Assembly: GCA_003551945.1 (NCBI GenBank)
Contig: PUNZ01000041.1
Location: forward strand, 1-29,082
From: Halovenus sp.
Lineage (GTDB): Archaea; Halobacteriota; Halobacteria; Halobacteriales; Haloarculaceae
Reading direction: 5' to 3'
DNA length: 29,082 nt
The notes beneath the pieces were generated by a model. The model worked only from the letters and a program-made list of their open reading frames with translations, did not search any database and had not been told where the DNA came from. The first letter of the stretch is position 1, and each line of letters starts with the position of its first letter. Below, in pieces: positions 8,010 to 15,234 of this stretch. The translations under genes and the position numbers were made by a program.

Positions 8010-8180
8010 TTACCGTTCGATACTCACACCGTCGCCGTTGTCATGCCACTTCCCGTCAAATAGTTCCGGGCAGGTTCGGGTGTTGAACGGGTCAAACGTC
8101 TGTGGGGCTTTTTGTGTCGTGAACTGCTCTGTCGGTGGTCGAAAGTCGGTCGATGGCGTTGGGGTTGGTGTTGTACTCAT
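8010..8180 (-). CDS. Small hypothetical protein, 56 residues
   Basis: A minus-strand frame from ATG 8180 to TAA encodes a 56-residue protein: a Thr/Pro-rich N-terminus (MSTTPTPTPSTDFRPPTEQF) followed by QTFDPFNTRTCPELFDGKWHDNGDGVSIER. The acidic, Asp-rich C-terminal half and clean codon use look like a real haloarchaeal small protein rather than chance. A TATA-like CTTTTCTAATC (minus strand, about 8229-8239) lies about 50 bases before the start. The only competing frame, on the plus strand, has Cys- and Val-rich sequence unlike its neighbours. I do not recognise a family. With one Cys and one His it is not a classical zinc finger. Confidence 0.5.
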   Translation of the reverse strand: MSTTPTPTPSTDFRPPTEQFTTQKAPQTFDPFNTRTCPELFDGKWHDNGDGVSIER

Positions 8181-8397
8181 GGATTTTTGGTGGGACGAAA
8201 GCGGTCGAAACGCGATACTCGGGCCGGTGATTAGAAAAGACAGCGTACAGCTACCCCGAGTGAATGGTGCATTACTACTCCGTGTGCACCGGATTGTAAT
8301 AAATGTTAATGATATAATCCAGCCATGCTGACAGCAACCATGCCATACACAGTCAGTCTACCAGAGCGGATCGGTTCGCCGCACGCCCCGCCCTTGC
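8181..8397. other. Intergenic stretch, no gene seen
   Basis: About 217 bases between the small minus-strand ORF and the 3' end of the M24 peptidase. It holds the presumed promoter of the small ORF and an AT-rich patch (about 8300-8322). The patch may act in termination of the convergent or same-strand transcripts. No convincing ORF or RNA was found. Confidence 0.4.
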
Positions 8398-9576
8398 TCA
8401 GTCGAGCACAAGCTGTTCGTCGTAGTTCGTGTAGTTCTCATAGCCGTCCTCGGTCACGACGACCAGGTCTTCAATCCGAACGCCACCGACGTCGGGGTCA
8501 TAGAGCCCAGGCTCGATGGTGATGACGTGACCGGGTTCAAGCGCCTCGCCACCTGTTGATACTTTCGGTAGCTCATGCACTTCGAGCCCGATACCGTGTC
8601 CGGTGCTGTGGATGAAGCCAGTTTCCGCTGTCGGGTCAGCCCTGAGCGTCGGGATGCCAGCAGCCTCATAGACATCACACGCCGCCGCGTGGACATCCTC
8701 GCCAGTTACACCGGGTTCAACGGCGGCCAGTGCCGCCTCTTTTGCTTCCTGAGTCAGGTCGTACCACTCTCGAATCGTCTCGGAGGGCTCACCATGGCAG
8801 AAGGTTCGAGTCATGTCAGCGTGGTATTTCGTGGCTTTACTCTGGGGGAAAATATCGATGATAATCGATTCGTTGGCGTGGAGTGGCCCGCTTCCACGGT
8901 CGTGTGGGTCTGCTGCCGACTGGCCGCAGGCGACTATCGTTTCATCAAGCGAACAGCCGTGTTCGAGGAGCGTCATCTCTATCTCCGCCTTCACAGCTTC
9001 GCTTGTCAGTGGCTCACCCTCATATCGGAGCGTGCCATCCCCACCTACCGTTGCAGCCGAAAGCAGTTCCTCCGCAGCGGCCATCGCTTTTTCGTTGGCC
9101 TTCTGTGCCTCGAAGATGTGCTCCAGTTCCTCGTCAGTCTTTGTTGCCCGAATCTCGGTGATGACTCCCTGACTATCGGGTGAAACGCGGATATCTTGCG
9201 CTCTGAGGCCGTCAGCGGTCGCAAGCGGGAAGCGCGGCGGGGTAGCAACGGATTCAACGCCGTGTTCTCGGAGGAATGCCGCGACGGTCCGGTACCAGCC
9301 TTCCTCGGGACCGAACTCCTCGATGTTGTCGTCGTAGTCGAAGTCACTCCCGCGCTGGACCGTCTCTGCACGTGATTCCCGGAGCGCCCTGCCATACTCG
9401 AGACTGCGCGAGAAGAGGATGTGCGTACTCCCGTTGTAGAGAGTGATGAACGGGTCGGGTGCATCGAACCCAGCAAGGAAGTACTGGTCAGCGACAGTCG
9501 AATCGGCGTCAATGAGATAACCATCCACATCCGCTTCGTCCAGATACGAATCAAGTTCTGAGAAGTCTACATCCAT
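8398..9576 (-). CDS. M24-family metallopeptidase (Xaa-Pro dipeptidase/aminopeptidase-like)
   Basis: The 392-residue protein has a creatinase N-terminal domain (about 1-150) and a pita-bread catalytic domain. All five dinuclear metal ligands are visible: D241 (IIIDIFPQ), D254 (YHADMTRTF), H327 (HSTGHGIGLEVHE), E355 (ITIEPGLY) and E369 (GVRIEDLVVV). It should release N-terminal or dipeptide residues next to proline in the cytoplasm; substrate preference cannot be read. Length is normal for a prokaryotic PepQ/PepP-like enzyme. No signal peptide is present. It is divergent from the histidine kinase gene and shares a 149-base spacer with it. Confidence 0.92.
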   Translation of the reverse strand: MDVDFSELDSYLDEADVDGYLIDADSTVADQYFLAGFDAPDPFITLYNGSTHILFSRSLEYGRALRESRAETVQRGSDFDYDDNIEEFGPEEGWYRTVAAFLREHGVESVATPPRFPLATADGLRAQDIRVSPDSQGVITEIRATKTDEELEHIFEAQKANEKAMAAAEELLSAATVGGDGTLRYEGEPLTSEAVKAEIEMTLLEHGCSLDETIVACGQSAADPHDRGSGPLHANESIIIDIFPQSKATKYHADMTRTFCHGEPSETIREWYDLTQEAKEAALAAVEPGVTGEDVHAAACDVYEAAGIPTLRADPTAETGFIHSTGHGIGLEVHELPKVSTGGEALEPGHVITIEPGLYDPDVGGVRIEDLVVVTEDGYENYTNYDEQLVLD

Positions 9577-9696
9577 AAACCACCCTTTGCGTGGAGTGAC
9601 CTAAAATGACGGGGGAACGGTGCGAGGGTTACCGAGCAGGCTGGGGCCTTCGAATAACAGAGGGTGAAGATATCAGAATCGCAAATCGATATCGCA

Positions 9697-9706
9697 TAAT
9701 CTTATG
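9697..9706 (+). promoter_or_regulatory. TATA box of the histidine kinase gene
   Basis: TAATCTTATG is centred about 25 bases before the ATG at 9726. It selects that start over the upstream in-frame ATG at 9606, whose extension is not hydrophobic. Confidence 0.45.
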
Positions 9707-9725
9707 TGTAACTCCCCTCACTCTC

Positions 9726-11414
9726 ATGTATGAGATGATGCAGTTGGAACTGCTTGGAGTAGGCATCATTGCCGCTTCGATCGGAGCCTGCATCGGCGCA
9801 TTCTACCTGCTGCAGTATCTGTATCGCCGACGGAGTAAGTCGGGAGCGGGCTGGTTTATGGGAAATATCGCCTCCGTCGCTATATTCTGTTTGTCGTATG
9901 GGACTGCGCTGCTCGTCTTCGACCCAACCGTACGGGTCATTCTTGAAGCAATTTCGTTCATCTGTGTGGTATTCATGGGGCCGTTTTTCCTCGCGTTCGG
10001 GCTTGATTACACAGGACGGGGAAACCTTATCCGCACGCCACTTTTCCGCGTTGTCGCAGTCGTTCCACTCCTGACGGTTGTACTCGTTGCGACAAATCCA
10101 CTCCATCATCTCGTCTGGACTGAGCTTCAGTTCGAGCCGGTATTCGGGCTTGCGACGGTGATATACACGATTCAACCGTTGGGTATCTTTGCTCTCTTGT
10201 TCTCTATTGGAACCGCTGCTGTCGGGTCACTGTTGCTGATCGGTGCGATACTGAGTTACGGCCCACTGTATCGACGTGAGGCCACGGCAGTCATTCTGAG
10301 TACTGCCCCACCATCGGTGGGCGTGTTCATCTGGATGTTCGGGCTTGGGCCGGTTCCGCAGTTACATCTCACGGCACCGCTGATGCTCATTCACGTTGCG
10401 CTTGATGCGTACGCGTTCGTCGGTACGCACATGTTTACGACGAACCCGGCGACGCAGCGGGTCGCAGAACGAACGGGACTGGAATCCCTGCCAAATCCCG
10501 TCCTTATCCTCGATACGGAACGGCAGGTAGTCAGGGTAAACAACCAAGCAGAGGAGTTATTCCCGAGGACGTCCTCACGCTCGTTACCGATATCACTTGA
10601 TACGGCCCTCGGTATCGGACTGGCAACCGTTCGTGAGACTGAAGAAATCACGGTGAATGGGAGGATATTTGCCGTTTCGTACACGAGATTAACCGATCCG
10701 GATGACGACCATGTTGGGAGTATGCTCGTGTTGAATGATGTGACCGATGAACGACAACGCAAGCAACAGCTTGCGGTGCTCAATCGAATTCTTCGGCACA
10801 ATCTCCGGAACGAAACGTCAGTCATCAGGGGGTACGCTGAATTGCTCGAAGCACAAATTGACGACCAAAAGCAGTCGGTACAGGCAGGAAAGATTGAAAC
10901 TGCAAGCAACCGGTTGCTTTCTATCGCTGAAAAAGTCCGGGAATTCGAGAAGGTTCAAGAACAAGAGGCAGAGCTAGCGACAATCGCCGTCTCAAATGTG
11001 GTAGCTGAGATCGGGCAGACATATTCCGCTGCACACAGCGAGGCAAGAATTGACTGGACAGTCACCCCCTCGAATCTTCAGTTTCGGGCAGATTCGGTGT
11101 TGCTTTCGATGCTCCTCAGTAATCTGGTCCAGAACGCGATTGTTCACGCAGGGCCATCCGAGCAACGAGTGTCTATCACCGTGTTTGAGAGATCAGATGC
11201 CAGAGAGGTCGTTTTCGAAATCCGCGACCAGAACGACCGAATTCCTGAGCAAGAAATCGAGACGCTTTGGATGGGCGATGAAACAACACTCCAGCACGGA
11301 CAGGGAATTGGATTGTGGGTCGTTTACTGGTGTGTCCAGAAGCTAAACGGTAGCATTGAGTTCGAGTACGACAATGGGAACGTACTCATCGTGAGGCTTC
11401 CGAGGCGAGCATAG
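9726..11414 (+). CDS. Membrane sensor histidine kinase (7TM N-terminus, PAS, HisKA, HATPase)
   Basis: The protein has 562 residues. Residues 1-235 contain about seven hydrophobic helices, as in the histidine-kinase 7TM sensor region common in haloarchaea. A PAS-like domain follows (about 248-345, LPNPVLILDTERQVVRVN... VLVLNDVTDER region). HisKA has the phospho-acceptor H358 in LRHNLRNETSVIRGYAELL. The ATPase domain has an N-box (LLSNLVQNAIVHA, N466/N470) and a G2-like GQGIGLWVV (525-533). The G1 box reads D501-QNDRIPEQE where DNGPGIP is usual, so the glycine is missing. No partner response regulator is adjacent, and the ligand is unknown. The downstream regulator is on the other strand. Confidence 0.88.
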   Translation: MYEMMQLELLGVGIIAASIGACIGAFYLLQYLYRRRSKSGAGWFMGNIASVAIFCLSYGTALLVFDPTVRVILEAISFICVVFMGPFFLAFGLDYTGRGNLIRTPLFRVVAVVPLLTVVLVATNPLHHLVWTELQFEPVFGLATVIYTIQPLGIFALLFSIGTAAVGSLLLIGAILSYGPLYRREATAVILSTAPPSVGVFIWMFGLGPVPQLHLTAPLMLIHVALDAYAFVGTHMFTTNPATQRVAERTGLESLPNPVLILDTERQVVRVNNQAEELFPRTSSRSLPISLDTALGIGLATVRETEEITVNGRIFAVSYTRLTDPDDDHVGSMLVLNDVTDERQRKQQLAVLNRILRHNLRNETSVIRGYAELLEAQIDDQKQSVQAGKIETASNRLLSIAEKVREFEKVQEQEAELATIAVSNVVAEIGQTYSAAHSEARIDWTVTPSNLQFRADSVLLSMLLSNLVQNAIVHAGPSEQRVSITVFERSDAREVVFEIRDQNDRIPEQEIETLWMGDETTLQHGQGIGLWVVYWCVQKLNGSIEFEYDNGNVLIVRLPRRA

Positions 11415-11671
11415 GACTCTCTTTTCGTGCTCTTCGAACTATATCAACAGAGTGATAAATATTCTGATTTACTCATTCAGCCGTGCTGAAGACCGTGTGC
11501 AAGTACCTTTTTCTGACTCGGATGGCTTGCCTTGTTATGTCGTTGGCCTGTATTAACCGGATAACCGGTTTATTATGAAGCCCCGGTACGAGACATGCGT
11601 CCTGTTTTCAGTCTAGATACCTATCAAGCAAGGACTATGGATAGACCAACTACCTGTGCTGTTAGAACGCT
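11415..11671. other. Intergenic region with an AACCGG/CCGGTT inverted repeat
   Basis: 257 bases lie between the convergent kinase and Bat-type regulator genes. An inverted repeat AACCGG-ATAA-CCGGTT at 11555-11570 is followed at once by TTTATTATG. That could be a TATA box, but no ORF of useful length starts there. No gene is supported. Confidence 0.4.
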
Positions 11672-12337
11672 TCAGTCACGTTCCTCTCGTGGGAGAATAC
11701 GCGCCATCACAGTCGTCTCTATTTTCCGTAGATGTTCACCGACTGTCACTGGCGACAACCCCAGTTCATCACCGATATCTTCGTAAGTGACGTTTCGCGG
11801 CACGTCATAATAGCCACAGTCGACAGCCGTTCGAAGCAGTTCCTGCTGGCGAGCCGTGAGCGAGGAAAAGACCGTCCGCTGGTCAGGATGATACTCCCGA
11901 ATCGTTTCCAGTTCAACATCGACACTAGCAGGAATCGCTTCCAATGCCTCAGTCAACGTCTCCTGTGTCCCGAGAACGGAGACCCGAATGCCACCGCCGG
12001 AGAGACAATCAATGGGTGTATCCACAACAAGGCTGTGTTCCTGTGGCAGCCGAAAGACCGTTGCGACCGTCTCGTTCGGGTCGAAATGGATGTAGGCATG
12101 TAATTCGGACTGGTTTCCCGAGATACTGTGGGCCAGTATATCGCTGTGCCGTTCGAGAATATCCTGTGCCCGGTCGACATCACCCCGTAATTGGTAGAGA
12201 AACACGATAGTCCCATCATCAAGTTGGTTGAAGTGATGAATCGCCACCCGCTGGATAGCCGCTGTTTCGACCAGCTCTCTGTCGACTGGATGAAACCCTG
12301 CTTCCCCCGGTGACAGTTCCAGCTTTGCGTACCGCAT
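11672..12337 (-). CDS. Bat-type helix-turn-helix (HTH_10) transcriptional regulator
   Basis: The 221-residue protein has a haloarchaeal sensor-like N-terminal half (residues 1-150, mixed alpha/beta, no cofactor motif seen). The C-terminal HTH is of the bacterio-opsin activator type: SSLTARQQELLRTAVDCGYYDVPRNVTYEDIGDELGLSPVTVGEHLRKIE (about residues 159-208). The phrase 'LT.RQ.E.L..A...GYYdvPR..t..diA..LgiS..tv.ehLr.aE' is the family hallmark. The gene is divergent from the R2lox gene across a 139-base spacer. That spacer holds TATA boxes for both directions (about 12387-12399 minus, 12410-12422 plus), so regulation of R2lox or of itself is plausible. This is inferred from position only. Confidence 0.88.
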   Translation of the reverse strand: MRYAKLELSPGEAGFHPVDRELVETAAIQRVAIHHFNQLDDGTIVFLYQLRGDVDRAQDILERHSDILAHSISGNQSELHAYIHFDPNETVATVFRLPQEHSLVVDTPIDCLSGGGIRVSVLGTQETLTEALEAIPASVDVELETIREYHPDQRTVFSSLTARQQELLRTAVDCGYYDVPRNVTYEDIGDELGLSPVTVGEHLRKIETTVMARILPREERD

Positions 12338-12409
12338 GGCTGCTACTGCGTGCCCCAGTGCTGTGACTGTTGTGGCACATCAGGGGACAAATTAGGTCAC
12401 ACTGGAAGT

Positions 12410-12422
12410 AGTATTTAAAACA
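12410..12422 (+). promoter_or_regulatory. TATA box of the R2lox gene
   Basis: GTATTTAAAACA is a strong archaeal TATA element within the spacer shared with the divergent regulator. A start at about 12440 would leave a leader of roughly 35 bases. That leader contains a two-codon upstream ORF overlapping the main start. Confidence 0.6.
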
Positions 12423-12476
12423 ACAGTCGATAGACGGCAGTAGTGATAGGGACTAGCCGTGAGATAATATGAACTG

Positions 12477-13415
12477 ATGACACAAATCGAAGACGACAGT
12501 CGAGAGATGCGCCTCGACCCGGATTCGTTCGCACAGGGATACTTCAAAAATGCCGTCTACCGGCACTGGGACCCGTACGACATTCCGGGACTCGATGAAG
12601 ACAGGGAGAAGATGATAGCGAACGGGATGACCGAAGACGAGTATTACGAACTCTGTACGTCTATTTCGCGGTTCGGTGCGGGCGAAGAAGCAGTTACTGA
12701 GGATTTGATGCCGCTTGCGCTTGTCCTCGACGACATCAACGACCAGATGTTCATTTCGAGCCAAATTTACGAAGAGGCCAAGCATACTCAGTTTTTCGAC
12801 CGCTACTGGCGGGAGGTGCTCAATCCAGTCGGCGAGAAACTGGGATTCGAGACGTACGCCCCAACCGCACAGCACTTTTTCAATGATGAGTATATTACGC
12901 TGTTCGATAAAACGGAAGCCGCAATGGAGCGATTGCTGGTGGAAGATACCGTCGAAACCCGGGTGAAAGCATACTGCCATTACCACCTCACAGTCGAATC
13001 GGTACTCGCACAGACCGGTTATTATGGATTCCAGTCGGCGTTTTCCGACCACGGGGGCGACGACGTAGCATTTCGTGACTGGCCAAATCTCACGGGATTG
13101 GTGGAGGGAATCGGAAAGATTCGGAGCGACGAAGGGAGACACGTTGGGTTTGGGATGCACAAGGTTCGCGGCTACATCCAGCGCGGCGAAGTTGAGGAGG
13201 CAATCGTTCAGGAGACGCTCCAGGAGTTGCTCCCGTACGTCGCCGGGACGGTAAGCGATTTCGGCGATGCGGTCAACCCCGGCCCGCTGGTCACCTACGC
13301 GAGCGACAAACTCACCCGACGCATCGAAATTCTGACCAACGAGAACGCGGAAATCCCACCGGTCGAGGAGCTCGTCAAGATTGGAGGCGGAGAAGCGGAC
13401 ACTGTGGGAGATTAA
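12477..13415 (+). CDS. R2-like ligand-binding oxidase (R2lox), ferritin-like dimetal protein
   Basis: The 312-residue protein has a four-helix ferritin-like core with all six metal ligands: E70 (GEEAV), E100 and H103 (YEEAKH), E174 (HYHLTVES), E219 and H222 (SDEGRH). Two features separate R2lox from ribonucleotide reductase R2. First, V73 is three residues after the first Glu and Y169 is five before the third; this matches the Val-Tyr ether cross-link pair of R2lox. Second, F107 occupies the position of the radical Tyr (four after the His). Known R2lox proteins assemble a Mn/Fe centre and bind a fatty acid. Their physiological reaction is unsettled but presumed to be two-electron oxidation of a lipid. 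An acyl-CoA ligase follows 59 bases downstream, and a Bat-type regulator is divergent. Confidence 0.9.
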   Translation: MTQIEDDSREMRLDPDSFAQGYFKNAVYRHWDPYDIPGLDEDREKMIANGMTEDEYYELCTSISRFGAGEEAVTEDLMPLALVLDDINDQMFISSQIYEEAKHTQFFDRYWREVLNPVGEKLGFETYAPTAQHFFNDEYITLFDKTEAAMERLLVEDTVETRVKAYCHYHLTVESVLAQTGYYGFQSAFSDHGGDDVAFRDWPNLTGLVEGIGKIRSDEGRHVGFGMHKVRGYIQRGEVEEAIVQETLQELLPYVAGTVSDFGDAVNPGPLVTYASDKLTRRIEILTNENAEIPPVEELVKIGGGEADTVGD

Positions 13416-13474
13416 CGAAGACAGTTCAACAAACAACCCCGACTCTTTTGCCGAGACCGCGCAAATAGGCAGCT

Positions 13475-15022
13475 ATGAACAGCGATGCGTTCGATTGGGT
13501 ATCGAGCCATGCCGACCGGACACCGGAGAAAACAGCACTGGTCAACACGGCAACAGGCGACGAGCGAACCTACGAAGCATTCGACCGACGAGCGAGTCAA
13601 GTCGCTGAGATGCTGACAGAGATGCCAGGGATTGACTCCGGTTCTCGGGTTGCACTCCTTTCACGGAACAGTATGGCGTATTTCGAGGTGCTGTATGGGT
13701 GTGCCAAAGCCGAGGCAATGTACGTTGCACTGAATTGGCGACTTGCCCCACCGGAACTAGCCTACATCATCGATGATGCCGATCCAACCGTATTGCTGTA
13801 CGACCCTGAATTTACAGAAACCGTCGACGCCGTGCGTGAAGAAGCTGACATTACCCAGTTCATTACGCTTCCAGACCCTGTTGAGGGTACACAGCCGGAG
13901 CCACACAATGAGCGCGATATTGCATACGAGACAGCGCTGGATGAGACAACTGGAGAGCGCCGCAACATGCCCACGCGCGACCGCACGGAGACGTGGGGCC
14001 TTGTCTACACCTCCGGGACGACAGGCCGGCCAAAGGGCGTCAGGCAAACCTTCGATATGGTTCGGTATAACTATCTGAATATCGGCATACCAATTGATTT
14101 GACCGCAGATGATACCACGTTGAACGTCCTCCCGTTTTTCCACACGGGCGGCCTGAACCTCTATACCAATCCAACCCTGATTGCTGGCGGGACAGCGTTG
14201 ATTCAGCCCGTATTCGACCCGGACGCTGCCCTTGATGCGCTGGAAGACCGAGCGACCGCCTTTTTTGGCGTTCCCGCCATCTATCGCGAGTTGCTTTCCC
14301 ACGAACACTTTGCGCAGCGTGACCTGTCCGGTGTTCGCTCGTGGGCAAGCGGCGGTGCACCGATGCCGACCACCCTCATCGAGTCGTTTGCTGCACACGA
14401 TATCATCATTCAACAAGGCTTTGGGATGACAGAGACGGGACCGACAGTCTTCCTGATTGATGAGGCAAATGCACTTGATAAGGCCGGCTCAGTCGGCCAG
14501 CCAGCCCCATTCGTCAACATCGACATAGTCGACAGCGATGGAAACTCAGTCGAGTCGGGCGAGACCGGTGAGTTACTCGTCAGCGGCCCGGGTGTGACGC
14601 CGGGCTACTGGGAAAACACAGACGCACAGGAAGCAGCGTTCACTGGTGACTGGCTACATACCGGAGATGTCGCAAAGCAGGACGAGGACGGCTACGTGTA
14701 CATCGTTGACCGACTGAAGAACATGTTCATTTCGGGCGGTGAAAACGTCTATCCAGCGGAAATTGAGGCCATCCTTCAGGAACATGACAGCATTGCCGAA
14801 GCCGCCGTTGTCGGGATTCCTGATGAGGAATGGGGACAGGTTGGGAAGGCATTCATCGTCGCTGAAGACGGGAATTCACTGACAACAGGAGCGGTGAGCG
14901 CTTACTGTGACGACCAGCTTGCCTCATACAAGGTTCCCAAGGCCGTCGAACTCGTCGAGGAACTACCACGTAACGCGGCCGGGAAAGTCGAACGCGAGAC
15001 ACTAAAATCGCACTCGGAGTGA
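13475..15022 (+). CDS. AMP-forming acyl-CoA ligase (fatty-acid-CoA ligase-like)
   Basis: The 515-residue protein is a complete ANL-superfamily adenylating enzyme. Motifs in order: P-loop YTSGTTGRPKGV (about 174-185), FFHTGGLNLYTNP, GFGMTETGP, GDWLHTGDVAKQDEDGY, VDRLKNMFISGGENVYPAEIE and the catalytic lysine near the end in NAAGKVERETL. It should activate a carboxylic acid to acyl-AMP, then to the CoA thioester. Length and the DRLKNM-x-SGGENVYP-x-E hinge fit medium/long-chain or aryl acyl-CoA ligases; chain length is not readable. It follows R2lox in the same direction. A T-rich GACTCTTTTGCC near 13441-13452 could be its own leaderless promoter, so co-transcription is likely but not certain. 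Convergence of R2lox and acyl activation suggests a lipid pathway. Confidence 0.9.
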   Translation: MNSDAFDWVSSHADRTPEKTALVNTATGDERTYEAFDRRASQVAEMLTEMPGIDSGSRVALLSRNSMAYFEVLYGCAKAEAMYVALNWRLAPPELAYIIDDADPTVLLYDPEFTETVDAVREEADITQFITLPDPVEGTQPEPHNERDIAYETALDETTGERRNMPTRDRTETWGLVYTSGTTGRPKGVRQTFDMVRYNYLNIGIPIDLTADDTTLNVLPFFHTGGLNLYTNPTLIAGGTALIQPVFDPDAALDALEDRATAFFGVPAIYRELLSHEHFAQRDLSGVRSWASGGAPMPTTLIESFAAHDIIIQQGFGMTETGPTVFLIDEANALDKAGSVGQPAPFVNIDIVDSDGNSVESGETGELLVSGPGVTPGYWENTDAQEAAFTGDWLHTGDVAKQDEDGYVYIVDRLKNMFISGGENVYPAEIEAILQEHDSIAEAAVVGIPDEEWGQVGKAFIVAEDGNSLTTGAVSAYCDDQLASYKVPKAVELVEELPRNAAGKVERETLKSHSE

Positions 15023-15160
15023 GTGGCAAGAAATCGTGATGAACCTGGATGCATAGTGGGACAACCAATCCGAGCAAGCACACGAGCTCATACTTTCCTT
15101 CGAGTATCTGCATTGAGAGCAAGACGTATCTAAGAACCTGACAGCGCTCAAAACGGTGCG

Positions 15161-15170
15161 AAATTTACAA
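15161..15170 (+). promoter_or_regulatory. TATA-like element before the 15.2 kb membrane protein gene
   Basis: AAATTTACAA predicts a transcript start near 15190-15196. That matches the ATG of a short upstream ORF (15196) rather than the main gene at 15234. Confidence 0.4.
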
Positions 15171-15195
15171 GTGCACTGCTGAGCCAGTTCAACCG

Positions 15196-15234
15196 ATGCC
15201 CTCCAACAGAGTTCTCGATGGTGGTAGAGACTGA
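15196..15234 (+). other. Candidate 12-codon upstream ORF overlapping the next start
   Basis: ATG at 15196 encodes MPSNRVLDGGRD. Its TGA stop (15232-15234) overlaps the ATG at 15234 in a TGATG, the usual arrangement for termination-reinitiation coupling. Could be chance. Confidence 0.3.

Noticed and set aside
7933..8331. 132-residue plus-strand frame between the RHH gene and the M24 peptidase
   Set aside because: Cys- and Val-rich, unlike acidic neighbours. It overlaps the better minus-strand 56-residue frame and has no clear promoter spacing.
11595..11786. 63-residue plus-strand frame after the TTTATTATG element
   Set aside because: It runs antisense into the Bat-type regulator gene and is Arg/Ser-rich. 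The inverted repeat upstream is kept as a finding but this ORF is not supported.
12477..13415. Ribonucleotide reductase small subunit (NrdB)
   Set aside because: The radical tyrosine position is Phe107, the Val/Tyr cross-link pair of R2lox is present, and no NrdA gene is adjacent.
12453..13436. 327-residue open frame on the minus strand, antisense to the R2lox gene
   Set aside because: The plus-strand frame has complete R2lox motifs and haloarchaeal composition. The antisense frame is Phe/Val/Cys-rich and has no motif, a usual by-product of acidic codon use.
13757..14416. 219-residue minus-strand frame inside the acyl-CoA ligase gene
   Set aside because: Antisense shadow of a gene with a complete set of adenylation motifs.
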